A program made the position numbers and the translations under genes. Below, piece by piece: positions 44,391 through 54,416 of a stretch of 64,000 bases of DNA. Below the pieces are notes generated by a model, which was not told the DNA's origin, searched no databases, and saw nothing but the letters and a program-made list of their open reading frames with translations. The DNA is taken from NCBI RefSeq assembly GCF_001017575.1, contig NZ_CP011372.1, positions 1,302,001-1,366,000 of the forward strand, read 5' to 3'. Each line of letters starts with the position of its first letter. Position 1 is the stretch's first letter. This stretch comes from Campylobacter lari. GTDB taxonomy: Bacteria > Campylobacterota > Campylobacteria > Campylobacterales > Campylobacteraceae.

Positions 44391-45419
44391 TTACTCTATC
44401 ATCTCATCAGCCTCACCCACTTGGATAAGACCTTGTTCTGCAAGTTTTTGCACCACTTCTACAACTTTTCTTTGAGCCTCTTCAACATCTTTTACACGCA
44501 CAGCACCCAAAAATCCCATTTCTTCTACAAAGGCTTCAGCAGCACGCGTAGACATATTGGACATGAATTTTTGTTTTAAATCCTCGCTTGCACCTTTTAA
44601 ACCTATCATCAAATCACGCTTATCAGCAGCTTTTAAAACTTCTCTAATCGCATTAGTGCTAAGTTGAGAAATATCATCAAAGGTAAACATTAAATCTTTA
44701 ATGGTTGTAGCAAGTTTTTCATCACTTTGCTCAATATAAGAAAGCGTTGTTTTAGAGGCTTTTTGACCCAAGCGATTAAGCACTTCAGCAACCGCTCTTG
44801 GACCACCCACTTCAACCTTATAAGAAGTAAGACTTTCAAGTTTGCTTTCAAGCACTGCAGATACTCTTTTGATGATTGAAGGTGAAATATCTCCAAGATT
44901 TGCCATTCTTATTACAACCTCAGCTCTTAATTCATCACTAAAATATTCCAAAGTTTCAGCCGCTTGAGTAGTATCCATATGAGCTAAAATTAAAGCTATG
45001 GTTTGAGGGTGTTCTTTAATGATAAAGTCAGCAAGCTGTTGTGGTTTAATTTGAGAAAGATAAGCAAAATTTTGGTTATTTTCCATACTTTTGGTAAGTT
45101 TTTCCAAAATTTTATTGGCGATTTCAGGACCAAAAGTTCTAAATAAAATTTCTTTTGCATATTCCAAACCACCACTTTTTAGATACTGGTTTGATTGTAA
45201 TAAAGTATAAAATTCCTCAAGCACTGCAGTAGCAACTGGTTTGTCAACATTTTTTGCTAAAGCAATATAGCGAGAAATTTCAGTGATGACATTAATATCC
45301 ATATGAGAAAATAAAACTGTTGTTACATCTTCTCCAAGTTGAATTAAAAAAATTGCGACCTTTTCTGGCATAGAAAGGTCATCATAGACCATTTTTTGTT
45401 CTTCACTAAGCTTTATCAT
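44391..45419 (-). CDS. fliG: flagellar motor switch protein FliG
   Basis: This 342-residue protein has the N-terminal FliF-binding part (KVAIFLIQLGEDVTTVLF), the middle domain with the EHPQ motif in IIKEHPQTIALILAHM near 130, and a C-terminal charged torque domain (DLMFTFDDISQLSTNAIREV, DKRDLMIGLKGASEDLKQKF). It couples stator force to rotor turning and switching. It overlaps fliF by one base. Confidence 0.96.
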   Translation of the reverse strand: MIKLSEEQKMVYDDLSMPEKVAIFLIQLGEDVTTVLFSHMDINVITEISRYIALAKNVDKPVATAVLEEFYTLLQSNQYLKSGGLEYAKEILFRTFGPEIANKILEKLTKSMENNQNFAYLSQIKPQQLADFIIKEHPQTIALILAHMDTTQAAETLEYFSDELRAEVVIRMANLGDISPSIIKRVSAVLESKLESLTSYKVEVGGPRAVAEVLNRLGQKASKTTLSYIEQSDEKLATTIKDLMFTFDDISQLSTNAIREVLKAADKRDLMIGLKGASEDLKQKFMSNMSTRAAEAFVEEMGFLGAVRVKDVEEAQRKVVEVVQKLAEQGLIQVGEADEMIE

Positions 45420-47104
45420 CAGATATCCTTCTCACCAAATTCAGCTTCATTTTCAACAAGTTTTTGTAACAATAATGCCACTTCTTCACCTTTTTCATTA
45501 GCCACTGCTCTTAATTTTTCAAGTAAAACATCATATTGAAGTGCATCTTCATCAAAATTATCTCCGAAACCAAGTTGTTCTTCAACTTTCTTACGCGCAG
45601 CATTGAATTTTTCAATAGCATCTTCAGCATCATCAATAACTTGTCCATCTTTACCTTCCATCTCTTCTTCAAGCTTGATATCTGCAAGCATTTTTTGTGA
45701 AAATGGCACAATAACCTTTTTATAAAAGATGAAAAGTAAAATCGCTGCAAAGACATACTTAACAGGTGGAATAAATGGTTCAATAAATCTTGAATAGAAA
45801 GTTTGAACCTTATTTTCAACTTTAACTGTTCTATGAAATTCCAAATTATTTACTTCAACCGCATCACCTCTAGCAAGATTAAAACCTATAGCGCCTTTAG
45901 TGAGATTTTCGATAGCTTGAATTTCTTTATCACTCAAAGGAATGTATTCGTTTGTGATATTTCCTTGATCATCGGTAATTACTTTGTATTTTCCATCTAC
46001 TACAACGGCCGCAGAAATTCTTTTAACGGTTGCAAATTGCTTCGTGGTATTGGTGATTTTTTTAGAAATTTCATTATTAGTAGTGGTTTGGTTTTTAGTA
46101 TAAACCTCGCGCGCGCCTTTATCATCTAAGCCTTCTACAGGACCGATGTTTGAAACAGCGCCTGGTACACCTTGAATTTCTTTATCTTTATAGCCTTCTC
46201 TATGCTCTTCTAAGGTTTGCTCACTACGCACGACTGTGTTTGGATCATACACTTCACTTTGTGATTCTTCTTTAGAAAAATCATAATCAATACTAACCTT
46301 TGCTACTACCCTATCATAACCACCTGCAAATGGAGCAATGGAAGCAACAATTTTTTGCTCTAATTCGTATTCTTGATCTCTTTTATATTTAATTTGTGCT
46401 GCGATTAAATCGCTCTCAAAAGCACCTTCATCATCTAAAGGAATACCTTTTTGATCCATGATTTTTACATTTTCAGGGGTAAGTTTTGTTACTGAAGAAG
46501 CAATTAAGTTTTTAATCCCCATAATTTGCTTTTTATTAAGCTTTAAACCATCTTTTATCGTCAAAGCTACCGAAGCAGTTGGTGGAACTTGTTGTTGAGT
46601 AAAAAGTGTATCTTTAGCAAAAGCAATATGCACTGTGGCACTATGGATAGGCTCTAAACTTTCAATCGTTCTAGCAAGCTCACCTTCTAATGCTCTTTGA
46701 TATTTTACCTTTTGTTCAGCTTCTGTAGCTCCAAATTCTTGTTTATCAAAAAGCTCAAAACCTACTTTATTATCTTTTGGCAATAACCCTGCTGAAGCAA
46801 TAGCTAAACGCTGTTTATATACTTGTTCATTAGGAACTAAAATAGTTCCCTCATCGCGCAAAATATAAGGAACCCCACTTTTTTCAAGTTGAGTTACTAT
46901 CATCGCTGAGTCGCTAGTATTAGCATTTTCAAATAATACTGAATATCCAGCCTCGCTAGCTACTGTAGAGCCGCTTCTAAAAAGGGTTAAAAATACTAAA
47001 AATCCAACTACAACAACAATAGAAGCAGCAATGATAATACGCTGTCTTAAACTTAAATTTTGATAAAGCTGACCTACTTGGTGCAGTATAGTTTTATAAT
47101 CCAT
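45419..47104 (-). CDS. fliF: flagellar MS-ring protein FliF
   Basis: This 561-residue protein has two membrane segments (about 23-42 and 440-460) around a periplasmic region with YVLFENANTSDSAM-type ring-building folds and PTASVALTIKDGLKLNKKQ near 180. The C-terminal tail (ALQYDVLLEKLRAVANEKGE) binds FliG. It forms the base ring housing the export gate. It starts the fliF-fliG-fliH string, 14 bases after hisC. Confidence 0.96.
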   Translation of the reverse strand: MDYKTILHQVGQLYQNLSLRQRIIIAASIVVVVGFLVFLTLFRSGSTVASEAGYSVLFENANTSDSAMIVTQLEKSGVPYILRDEGTILVPNEQVYKQRLAIASAGLLPKDNKVGFELFDKQEFGATEAEQKVKYQRALEGELARTIESLEPIHSATVHIAFAKDTLFTQQQVPPTASVALTIKDGLKLNKKQIMGIKNLIASSVTKLTPENVKIMDQKGIPLDDEGAFESDLIAAQIKYKRDQEYELEQKIVASIAPFAGGYDRVVAKVSIDYDFSKEESQSEVYDPNTVVRSEQTLEEHREGYKDKEIQGVPGAVSNIGPVEGLDDKGAREVYTKNQTTTNNEISKKITNTTKQFATVKRISAAVVVDGKYKVITDDQGNITNEYIPLSDKEIQAIENLTKGAIGFNLARGDAVEVNNLEFHRTVKVENKVQTFYSRFIEPFIPPVKYVFAAILLFIFYKKVIVPFSQKMLADIKLEEEMEGKDGQVIDDAEDAIEKFNAARKKVEEQLGFGDNFDEDALQYDVLLEKLRAVANEKGEEVALLLQKLVENEAEFGEKDI

Positions 47105-47118
47105 TTATTTCCTACAAA

Positions 47119-48210
47119 CTAAAAATTTTTAGAAAACTCTTCAAAAAACCTTGAATTTTCATACTCTGTACCTATACTTATACGCACAGCATTTAAACCA
47201 TAACTTTGTAAATTTCTTATTATTATACCGTTTTTAAGCAGTTTTTCAGATAAATCTGTGCTATTTTTTTCATCAAAAAAATAAGTAATAAAATTTGTAT
47301 AGCTTGGAATGTATCGAATTTTATAATTTTTAGCAAAATCTTCATAAAGTTTCATTTGTGAAAAATTATTTTTCAAAGTTTTTTGCACAAACTCATCATC
47401 ATCTAATGCAGCAACAGCAGCTTTTAAACTCAAATTAGTCACATTAAAAGGTGCTCTTAATTTATAAAATACATTGATAATTTCCTTGCAAGCTATACCA
47501 TAACCCACTCTCATACCACCCAAACCATAAAGCTTAGAAAAGGTTCCTAGATATACTGCATTTTGAAATTTATGGATTAATTCTTTAGGATTAATATGCT
47601 TTTTGCTATCTTTAAATGAAGCAAATTCATTATAAGCTCCATCAATGGCCACCAAACAATCTTCATCAATTTTTTCTAAAAACTCAAAAACCGCACTTGC
47701 GTCTAAACACTCACCTAAAGGATTATTGGGTAAGCATAAAAAGATCACTTTGATTTCATTTTTATGCTTTTGATATAACTCATACAACTCATTTAAATCA
47801 TGGGTTAAACTTGGGGTTTTATAAACCTTAACTCCTAGTTGTTTTGCATAAATTTCATACATAGCAAAACTAACCCCACATTGCAAATAAGCCTTAGAAT
47901 GATCAAGTTTTGCATGTACTATATATTCTATGATTTGATCACTCCCACCACCTATGATGAGATTTTCTTTTAAAATATCATATTTTTGCGCTAGGGCTTG
48001 TTTTAATTCACTCATAGTATCATCAGGATACAAATGAGCTAAATGTGCATTATTTATGATGGCTTCTTTAGCTTTTTTACTTGTACCATAAGGATTTTCA
48101 TTACTCGCTAATTTAATAACTTCTTTTAAACCATATTCTTTAGCAATTAAATCCATATCCTTACCACTTTCATAAGTTTTAATAGCTTCTAAAAAAGGAT
48201 TAAATTTCAT
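47119..48210 (-). CDS. hisC: histidinol-phosphate/aromatic aminotransferase
   Basis: This 363-residue class I/II aminotransferase has KLASNENPYGTSKKA near 38, FLCLPNNPLGE near 150 and the pyridoxal Lys in YLGTFSKLYGLGGMRVGYG near 220. ATG at 48210 has AGGAG eight bases before; an earlier in-frame codon inside pheA lacks one. HisC transfers the amino group to imidazole acetol phosphate and can often act on aromatic keto acids. Its place after pheA fits the second role too. Confidence 0.93.
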   Translation of the reverse strand: MKFNPFLEAIKTYESGKDMDLIAKEYGLKEVIKLASNENPYGTSKKAKEAIINNAHLAHLYPDDTMSELKQALAQKYDILKENLIIGGGSDQIIEYIVHAKLDHSKAYLQCGVSFAMYEIYAKQLGVKVYKTPSLTHDLNELYELYQKHKNEIKVIFLCLPNNPLGECLDASAVFEFLEKIDEDCLVAIDGAYNEFASFKDSKKHINPKELIHKFQNAVYLGTFSKLYGLGGMRVGYGIACKEIINVFYKLRAPFNVTNLSLKAAVAALDDDEFVQKTLKNNFSQMKLYEDFAKNYKIRYIPSYTNFITYFFDEKNSTDLSEKLLKNGIIIRNLQSYGLNAVRISIGTEYENSRFFEEFSKNF

Positions 48211-49273
48211 TGCTTTCTCCTGATAAATATGATCCAAGCCATTTTATATGCTCGGCTTTTTTTAATACTCTTTGGACATTTTCATCATCAATATGTCCTT
48301 CAAAATCTATATAAAAACTATGCACAAATTCTCTTGTTTTTATAGGGCGTGATTCAAGTTTTGTTAAATTTATCCCCTCTTTTTTAAACTCATATAATAA
48401 ATCACTAAGCCCGCCTGGTTTGTGTGCAGCAAGTGCTAAAATAGAAGTTTTACAATGAGGCATTTGAGGTATTTTTACATCACTTAAAATCAAAAACCTA
48501 GTACGATTTGCCAAATTATCTTCAATCGTTTCAAATAATATAGGTACATTATAAAGTTTTGCCGCAATCTTAGAGCAAATCGCAGCTGAAGTGACATCTT
48601 GCGAAGCTAAGTAAGCCGCATGAGCTGTGGATTTGCTTGCTACAAATTCTACTTCACTTAAATCATGACTTTCTAAAAAATTTCTACATTGGTTATAGCC
48701 TTGTGGATGAGAATATATGCGTTTAATATCTTTTAAATTTTCACTCATACTTACAAAAGAATGATGAATATCCATATAAATTTCAGCAAAAATCTTTACA
48801 TCTTCATATTTTCCAAGACAATCAAGCGTCACACCCACTGCACCTGCTGTATTATTTTCTATAGGTACTACTCCATATTTTGCTTCTTTGTGAGCTAATT
48901 CTTTAAAAACATCTTCTATATTTGCAAGTGGAGTATAACGACTCATAGCACCAAAACGCGTTCTTGCTACTTGATGCGTATAACTTCCCTCAGGGCCTAA
49001 ATAAGCTATACTTTGAGGCATTTCTAAATTTCTTGATACAGCAAAAATTTCTTGGTAAATTGCTTCGATTGCATTTTGATCTAATAAACCATGATTATAA
49101 TTTTTAAGTCTATTTATAATAGCTCTTTCGCGCTCAGGTCTATAAATACTCCCACCTAAATTTTGCTTAATAACTCCTATATCTTTAACATGAAGCATTC
49201 TTTCATTAAGTAAAGCCAAAATTTTATCATCGATAGTATCGATTTTATTGCGTAATTTTTCTATCTCTTTCAT
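48200..49273 (-). CDS. pheA: bifunctional chorismate mutase/prephenate dehydratase
   Basis: This 357-residue fusion has a chorismate mutase domain (residues 1-90, LRNKIDTIDDKILALLNERM), a prephenate dehydratase domain (IAYLGPEGSYTHQVARTRFG near 94, VVPIENNTAGAVGVTLD near 148, ASKSTAHAAYLAS) and a C-terminal ACT domain with KLESRPIKTREFVHSFYID for phenylalanine feedback. It makes phenylpyruvate. It overlaps both neighbours, the HAD gene by ATGA and hisC by 11 bases. Confidence 0.96.
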   Translation of the reverse strand: MKEIEKLRNKIDTIDDKILALLNERMLHVKDIGVIKQNLGGSIYRPERERAIINRLKNYNHGLLDQNAIEAIYQEIFAVSRNLEMPQSIAYLGPEGSYTHQVARTRFGAMSRYTPLANIEDVFKELAHKEAKYGVVPIENNTAGAVGVTLDCLGKYEDVKIFAEIYMDIHHSFVSMSENLKDIKRIYSHPQGYNQCRNFLESHDLSEVEFVASKSTAHAAYLASQDVTSAAICSKIAAKLYNVPILFETIEDNLANRTRFLILSDVKIPQMPHCKTSILALAAHKPGGLSDLLYEFKKEGINLTKLESRPIKTREFVHSFYIDFEGHIDDENVQRVLKKAEHIKWLGSYLSGESNEI

Positions 49274-50031
49274 TTAAACCTCGATATGTAGTAATCCTTA
49301 ATACTATCATATACAAAATTAAGTTTAGTTGTATCAAGACCTTGAGTGTTAGAAATTTTACCGCTTAAAACCAAGGCTGTTTGCATGCCAAGCTCATAAG
49401 CACCAAGCAAATCACCTTTAAAATCATCACTAATAATCAAAGTCTTTTCAAAACTCACATTACAATCTTGTTGTTTTAATAAATTTAAAGCACTTTCATA
49501 AAAAGCCTTGCTAGGTTTTCCTATCACTTTATAATCAAACTCGCATGCATTTTTAAGCATAGACATAATACTTCCAACGCCTGGATAAAGCCTTGAATTT
49601 TTCTTATAAATACTACTTTCATGCATTGCTATAGCTTGCACACCATTTTTAAGATACTCTATCATACTAGCAAAATCTTGAAATTTAAAATCATCATAAC
49701 TTGCTAGTAAAAATGCTTTTGGATCTTTATAATCAAGCTCATAACCTAACTCTTGAAGTGAATCTAAAAATTCTTTTGCTCCAAAAGCTGCTATTTTACA
49801 AGGCTTTAAATGATCTTTTAAAACACAAAAAGGATCGATATAAACTTTTTCATTAATTTCAAAACCCAAATTTTGCAAATAATTTAAAAAATCTAATTTT
49901 TTGGTATTATTAGTGATAATCACATAAGGAATTTTTTCTTTATTTAAAGATTTAATGAGTTCTAAAGCACCATTTATAGGACTTTTATCATAATCTGAAA
50001 TCAAAGTTCCCTGCACATCTAAAAACAACAT
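49270..50031 (-). CDS. HAD-IIA (NagD-like) protein with an altered DxD motif
   Basis: This 253-residue protein has the NagD-like plan: motif I MLFLDVQGTLISD, motif II VIITNNTKK near 38, KVIGKPSKAFYESALN near 165 and IISDDFKGDLLGAYELGMQ near 200. The second Asp of the usual DxDGT reads Gln (DVQGT), removing the general acid of HAD phosphatases, so activity may be low or different. It lies between lysA and pheA in the amino-acid gene string. Substrate unknown. Confidence 0.82.
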   Translation of the reverse strand: MLFLDVQGTLISDYDKSPINGALELIKSLNKEKIPYVIITNNTKKLDFLNYLQNLGFEINEKVYIDPFCVLKDHLKPCKIAAFGAKEFLDSLQELGYELDYKDPKAFLLASYDDFKFQDFASMIEYLKNGVQAIAMHESSIYKKNSRLYPGVGSIMSMLKNACEFDYKVIGKPSKAFYESALNLLKQQDCNVSFEKTLIISDDFKGDLLGAYELGMQTALVLSGKISNTQGLDTTKLNFVYDSIKDYYISRFK

Positions 50032-50032
50032 T

Positions 50033-51238
50033 TCAATCCTTTAAAAAATCAAGCTCTAAAGCAATTTGATCCTCATAACTTTCTCTTTTTCTAATCATTC
50101 TTACCTTACCATTTTCACAAGCTAGCTCACATACTCTATTGCGAGTATTATAATTACTACTCATGCTAAAACCATATGCACCTGCGCTTTTAACTATGAT
50201 CAAATCTCCTGCTTTTGTTTTAGCTAGTTTTCTATCTTTAGCTAAAAAATCTCCACTTTCACAAACCCCACCAACAATATCACAAAGGCTTTCTTCTTTA
50301 TTTTTGCTCAAAAGCTTGATTTCATGATAAGCACTATATAAACTTGGACGCAATAAATCATTCATCGCCCCATCAACAACCACAAAACGCTTTTTATCAT
50401 TAAATTTTTCATATAAAACTTTAGTAACAAACTCACCTGCATTTGCCACTAAAAATCTACCAGGTTCCATACCTATACACACATCAAGACCTTGTAAACT
50501 TGCTAAAATTCCTTGAGCATAATCATATAAATTTGGCTCTTGTTCATCTTTATAACAAACTCCTAAACCCCCGCCTATATCAAAGAATTTAATATTAATT
50601 TTCAAAGCTAAAAGTTCTTTTACTAATTTTGCAACAATCACTGAAGCTTCATGAATACTGCTTATATCAAGAATTTGAGAGCCTATGTGAAAATGCACAC
50701 CAACTGGCTCTAAAAATTGTGAGTTTTTAGCATAAAGATACATTTTTTTAGCACTTTCTATATCTACACCAAATTTATTTTCATGCAAACCTGTAGAAAT
50801 ATAAGGATGTGTTTTAGCATCTACATTTGGATTTACTCTTATGCTTATACGAGCTATCTTTTGATTTTCTTTAGCAATTTGTTCTAAAAGAAGCATTTCT
50901 TCATAGCTTTCTAAATTTACATAAAGTATGTTTTGTTCTAAAGCATATTTTAACTCATCAGCACTTTTACCTACCCCGCTAAAAATAATTTTATAATTTT
51001 TAGCTCCTGCTTTTAAAGCTCTATAAATCTCGCCTGCGCTAACACAATCAAACCCACTATCTAAAGAAGCTAAAAGTTTTAAAACACTTAAATTAGAATT
51101 TGCTTTAACTGCATAAAAAATTTGTGATTTTCTTGCTTTAAATGCATCTTTTAACATTGTAAAACGTTCTTTGATTTTATCAAAATCATAAATATAAAAT
51201 GGTGTGTTATATTCTTTTGCTAGTTTTAAATAATCCAT
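50033..51238 (-). CDS. lysA: diaminopimelate decarboxylase
   Basis: This 401-residue fold-III pyridoxal enzyme has the cofactor Lys in IFYAVKANSNLSVLKLL near 46, GVHFHIGSQILDIS near 180, FFDIGGGLGVCY near 218 and GVCESGDFLAKDR near 320 with the active-site Cys. It makes lysine from meso-diaminopimelate. It sits 17 bases after the LptF/G gene and one base before the HAD gene. Confidence 0.96.
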   Translation of the reverse strand: MDYLKLAKEYNTPFYIYDFDKIKERFTMLKDAFKARKSQIFYAVKANSNLSVLKLLASLDSGFDCVSAGEIYRALKAGAKNYKIIFSGVGKSADELKYALEQNILYVNLESYEEMLLLEQIAKENQKIARISIRVNPNVDAKTHPYISTGLHENKFGVDIESAKKMYLYAKNSQFLEPVGVHFHIGSQILDISSIHEASVIVAKLVKELLALKINIKFFDIGGGLGVCYKDEQEPNLYDYAQGILASLQGLDVCIGMEPGRFLVANAGEFVTKVLYEKFNDKKRFVVVDGAMNDLLRPSLYSAYHEIKLLSKNKEESLCDIVGGVCESGDFLAKDRKLAKTKAGDLIIVKSAGAYGFSMSSNYNTRNRVCELACENGKVRMIRKRESYEDQIALELDFLKD

Positions 51239-51255
51239 AAAAACCTCACTTGTAG

Positions 51256-52317
51256 TTATTTGTGTTTAAAATAATAAAAACTTCCTATACTCATTAAAAT
51301 AAATACTGGTAGCATTATACCAAGCTCTGGAAGTAAAATTTCATTTTCGCTCAATCTTGTTAATAAAAACAATAAACCCCAAACTAAAAGTATGCACACA
51401 AAAAACACAAAAGCTAAAAGTGCAAGATTAAAAAATCTTGCAGTTAAAGGAAAATAATAATACACAATAAGCATCAAAAATGGGGCAAAAAATGGTGTAA
51501 GAATTAAAGAATATAAACTTGTTCTAAGTGTATTAGTAGAAATATTTTGTTTTGCAAAAATCACCATACTTTCTAGTGCGTCTAAAATAGAATAAGAAGG
51601 ATTACTCTCTACTAAAGAAATTCTTTCTAAAATTTTTGGAGAAAAGTCTTCTAAACCTTTAATATTTTTAAATTCTTCTATACTTAAACCCTCTTTTGAA
51701 ACAATCAAATTTTGCGGTATATTAGTAGCCTTGGCATCATTTAAATCCCAAGAATCTCCATTAAATTTAGCAGTTTTTGCGTGGATTATGCTTTGAATAT
51801 CTAAATTTTTTACATCAAAGATTTTTACATTATATAGGGTTTGAGAACTTGTTTTTTGTATATAAATAAATTTATCATTATATTTAATCAAAACTTCCCC
51901 GCCCTCTCTATCTACAACGCCACGCTTAAGAATATTACTTTTATATTCATCTGCATAAGCAAAGGAGCTAAAATTAAGTCCAACATAAACACAACAAAAA
52001 AACATAGCCCATAAAAAAGGATAAAAAATCACTTGATTTTTACTTAAACCCAAAGCATACAAGCTAACAAATTCATTCGAACGTATCATATTAAAAATAC
52101 ATAAAACCAAAGCAAGGACTATAGCTAAAGGTAGTATATAAGAAGCTGCTGAGCATGTTAAAAAAAATATATACAAAAGCTCTAAATTTGCACTTTTTGG
52201 TAGTCTATTGAAATTGAGCAAAAAATCAATCGCTACAAAGAAAAAAGTCAAAGAAAAAAATAAAATAAAAAATGATTTTAAATACAAAGATGAAATATAG
52301 CGAAAAAATATACTCAT
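51256..52317 (-). CDS. LptF/LptG-type lipopolysaccharide transport permease
   Basis: This 353-residue membrane protein has N-terminal segments near 12-30, 55-75 and 95-115, a periplasmic jellyroll-type middle (about 120-260), and C-terminal segments near 275-345. ALVLCIFNMIRSNEFVSLYALGLSKNQ is the coupling-helix region of the YjgP/YjgQ family. With LptB it pulls lipopolysaccharide or lipooligosaccharide out of the inner membrane. LptF and LptG are hard to tell apart here. It begins three bases after pth. Confidence 0.86.
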   Translation of the reverse strand: MSIFFRYISSLYLKSFFILFFSLTFFFVAIDFLLNFNRLPKSANLELLYIFFLTCSAASYILPLAIVLALVLCIFNMIRSNEFVSLYALGLSKNQVIFYPFLWAMFFCCVYVGLNFSSFAYADEYKSNILKRGVVDREGGEVLIKYNDKFIYIQKTSSQTLYNVKIFDVKNLDIQSIIHAKTAKFNGDSWDLNDAKATNIPQNLIVSKEGLSIEEFKNIKGLEDFSPKILERISLVESNPSYSILDALESMVIFAKQNISTNTLRTSLYSLILTPFFAPFLMLIVYYYFPLTARFFNLALLAFVFFVCILLVWGLLFLLTRLSENEILLPELGIMLPVFILMSIGSFYYFKHK

Positions 52318-52320
52318 CGT

Positions 52321-52860
52321 TTAACTTTTTAAAGAATATTTTGAAGCGATTTTTTCTATATCAGAATTTAAAAGCTCAAATAAGGCTTTTTTACTATGTT
52401 CTAAAACCTTAGTTAAACTTTCTTGCTCTTCTTGTTTAAATTTCCCCAAAACATGAGAAATTACATCTTGTCCTTTTCCTACTCCTATACGTACTCTCTC
52501 ATAAGTATTACCACAAAGATTATCTATACTTTTAAGTCCATTATGTCCACCACTTGATCCACCTATTTTAAATTTCAAAGCACCTAAATTTAAATCTATA
52601 TCATCATGGATTACAATAATTCTATCACATTTATAGTATTCACTAACAGCTTTTACGCTTTCTCCGGATAAATTCATATAAGTGGAAGGTTTTAAAAAAA
52701 GAGTAGAAGAGCTTTTAAAAAGCTCTCCTTTAAATTTAGCATTTGAAAGCTTTGTTGTTTGCAAGTCTTTCAAAATCAAGTCAATTAGCATAAACCCTAC
52801 ATTATGACGGGTTTGGGCGTATTGTTCTCCTATATTACCAAGTCCTACGACTAAGGTCAT
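52321..52860 (-). CDS. pth: peptidyl-tRNA hydrolase
   Basis: This 179-residue enzyme has [21 protein letters not shown] at the start in two motifs, with the catalytic His in TRHNVGF near 19, [16 protein letters not shown] near 55 and [11 protein letters not shown] near 85. It frees tRNA from dropped-off peptidyl-tRNA. It is encoded one base after rplY, a pairing common in many bacteria. Confidence 0.97.
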   Translation of the reverse strand: MTLVVGLGNIGEQYAQTRHNVGFMLIDLILKDLQTTKLSNAKFKGELFKSSSTLFLKPSTYMNLSGESVKAVSEYYKCDRIIVIHDDIDLNLGALKFKIGGSSGGHNGLKSIDNLCGNTYERVRIGVGKGQDVISHVLGKFKQEEQESLTKVLEHSKKALFELLNSDIEKIASKYSLKS

Positions 52861-52861
52861 T

Positions 52862-53398
52862 TTATCTTGCTTTTTCTACGCCAACTACAGCTACTCTATC
52901 AGCATCAACCATAGTTACACCCTCAGGTACAACTACATCGCGGATTAAAAGTGCATCACCAACATCAAGTTTAGTTACATCTAATTCAAAATAATTTGGT
53001 AAGTTTTCAGCTGCACATTTTACTTTCAATCTTCTTTTTGATTGGATTAAAACACCTTTATTTTTAAGACCCATAGCCGTTCCTACGATTTTTACAGGAA
53101 CCATATATTTAGAAACAACACCTTTTTGTGCTACTTTTAAATCTACGTGTTTTAATTCTGCAGTTACAGGATCTTTTTGATAATCAACTACCACAACATT
53201 TAATACTTTGTCTGCTACTTTTACATCAAAAGCTAAAGTAGTTTTTTTGCGTACTTCTTTAATAAATTCATTTACTTTAAAAGCAGCATTGATGTTTTCT
53301 AATCCTTTTCCGTAGATGTTTGCGATTAGATAACCATCTCTTTTTAAAGCTTTAGCAGCTTTTCTACCGATACTCTCTCTAACGATACCTTCTAACAT
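52862..53398 (-). CDS. rplY: 50S ribosomal protein L25 (bL25, long CTC form)
   Basis: This 178-residue protein has the 5S rRNA-binding N-terminal domain ([38 protein letters not shown]) and a C-terminal beta domain ([38 protein letters not shown]), the general-stress (CTC) version. AAAGGAAACAG precedes the ATG. It has its own promoter and heads the string down to dxs. Confidence 0.96.
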   Translation of the reverse strand: MLEGIVRESIGRKAAKALKRDGYLIANIYGKGLENINAAFKVNEFIKEVRKKTTLAFDVKVADKVLNVVVVDYQKDPVTAELKHVDLKVAQKGVVSKYMVPVKIVGTAMGLKNKGVLIQSKRRLKVKCAAENLPNYFELDVTKLDVGDALLIRDVVVPEGVTMVDADRVAVVGVEKAR

Positions 53399-53427
53399 CT
53401 GTTTCCTTTCTAAAAAAATAAACGCTA

Positions 53428-53433
53428 ATTATA
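53428..53433 (-). promoter_or_regulatory. -10 box for rplY
   Basis: TATAAT on the minus strand (AGCTATAATTAGCG) about 30 bases before the rplY ATG, in the 46-bp gap after tal. Confidence 0.62.
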
Positions 53434-53444
53434 GCTAAATAAGT

Positions 53445-54416
53445 TTATAAAGATTTTAAAATATCTTCATAAGCTATGCAAAATTGCTCTAAACCATCAT
53501 CAAGTAAATCTTTACAAGCTTTGCTTAAAGTATCTTTTGAAATATTTGCATTCAATTTTTTCTCTATACACTCATCTTTTAAAGGCTCTTTAAACACAAT
53601 TTGCTTACCTTTAAATGCTTTGATAGCATCTAGCGGTGCAGTATTAATAGCTTTATCATAGAGTAATTCTTTAACATAATAATCTTTTTCTAAATCATCA
53701 CCTTTAACACCCGTACTTGCAAATAAAGCTCTAATATTTGCTTCATTTTGTTTAACGATATAATTATAAGCCTTAGTTGCAGTGAGAATTCCTATATAAT
53801 TTTTATCTAAAACTTGATTATTTAATAATCTATCAAAACGACTTACAAAAATACTAATAACTGCTTGAGGTTCTTTTTTGATTGCGATATTATTTTTTCT
53901 AAATTCTTTTAAACCCAAATTTAAAGCTTCAAAGCATTTTTTAGTTTGCTCAAAATCAAAAATCAAAGTCGCATTGACACTAATACCATTTTTCATTAAT
54001 TCTTGCATTACTTCATAAGAAGCTTCCGTGGCAGGAATTTTCATCATTACATTTTCTTTTGAAATTTGCGTGTATAATCTTTTTGCCTCGGCTAAAGATA
54101 AACTAGTATTATCTTTTAATCTTGGGTCAATTTCAATACTAATAAAACCATCATTATTTTCATAATAATTAATAGCTAATTTATCTGCGGCCTTAGCTAT
54201 ATCTTCTACCGCAAGATACTCATATAAAGCTTTTTTATCTTTAAGATTTGATTTTTTGATTTTTTCTTTATAAATAGCTGAATTTAAAATCGCATTTTTA
54301 AAAATAGCAGGATTTGAAGTAGCACCGTTGATTGTTCTTGAGTATATTAAATCTAAAAATTCATGATCTAAAAATTCATTTTCTATAAAATCACACCATA
54401 GTGAAAATTTTTTCAT
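53445..54416 (-). CDS. tal: transaldolase
   Basis: This 323-residue TIM-barrel enzyme has SRTINGATSNPAIFKNAI near 28, ISIEIDPRL near 94, and the Schiff-base Lys in NVMMKIPATEASYEVMQ near 130. It exchanges three-carbon units in the non-oxidative pentose phosphate route, which matters in Campylobacter since glycolysis is incomplete. It overlaps serB by ATGA. Confidence 0.94.
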   Translation of the reverse strand: MKKFSLWCDFIENEFLDHEFLDLIYSRTINGATSNPAIFKNAILNSAIYKEKIKKSNLKDKKALYEYLAVEDIAKAADKLAINYYENNDGFISIEIDPRLKDNTSLSLAEAKRLYTQISKENVMMKIPATEASYEVMQELMKNGISVNATLIFDFEQTKKCFEALNLGLKEFRKNNIAIKKEPQAVISIFVSRFDRLLNNQVLDKNYIGILTATKAYNYIVKQNEANIRALFASTGVKGDDLEKDYYVKELLYDKAINTAPLDAIKAFKGKQIVFKEPLKDECIEKKLNANISKDTLSKACKDLLDDGLEQFCIAYEDILKSL

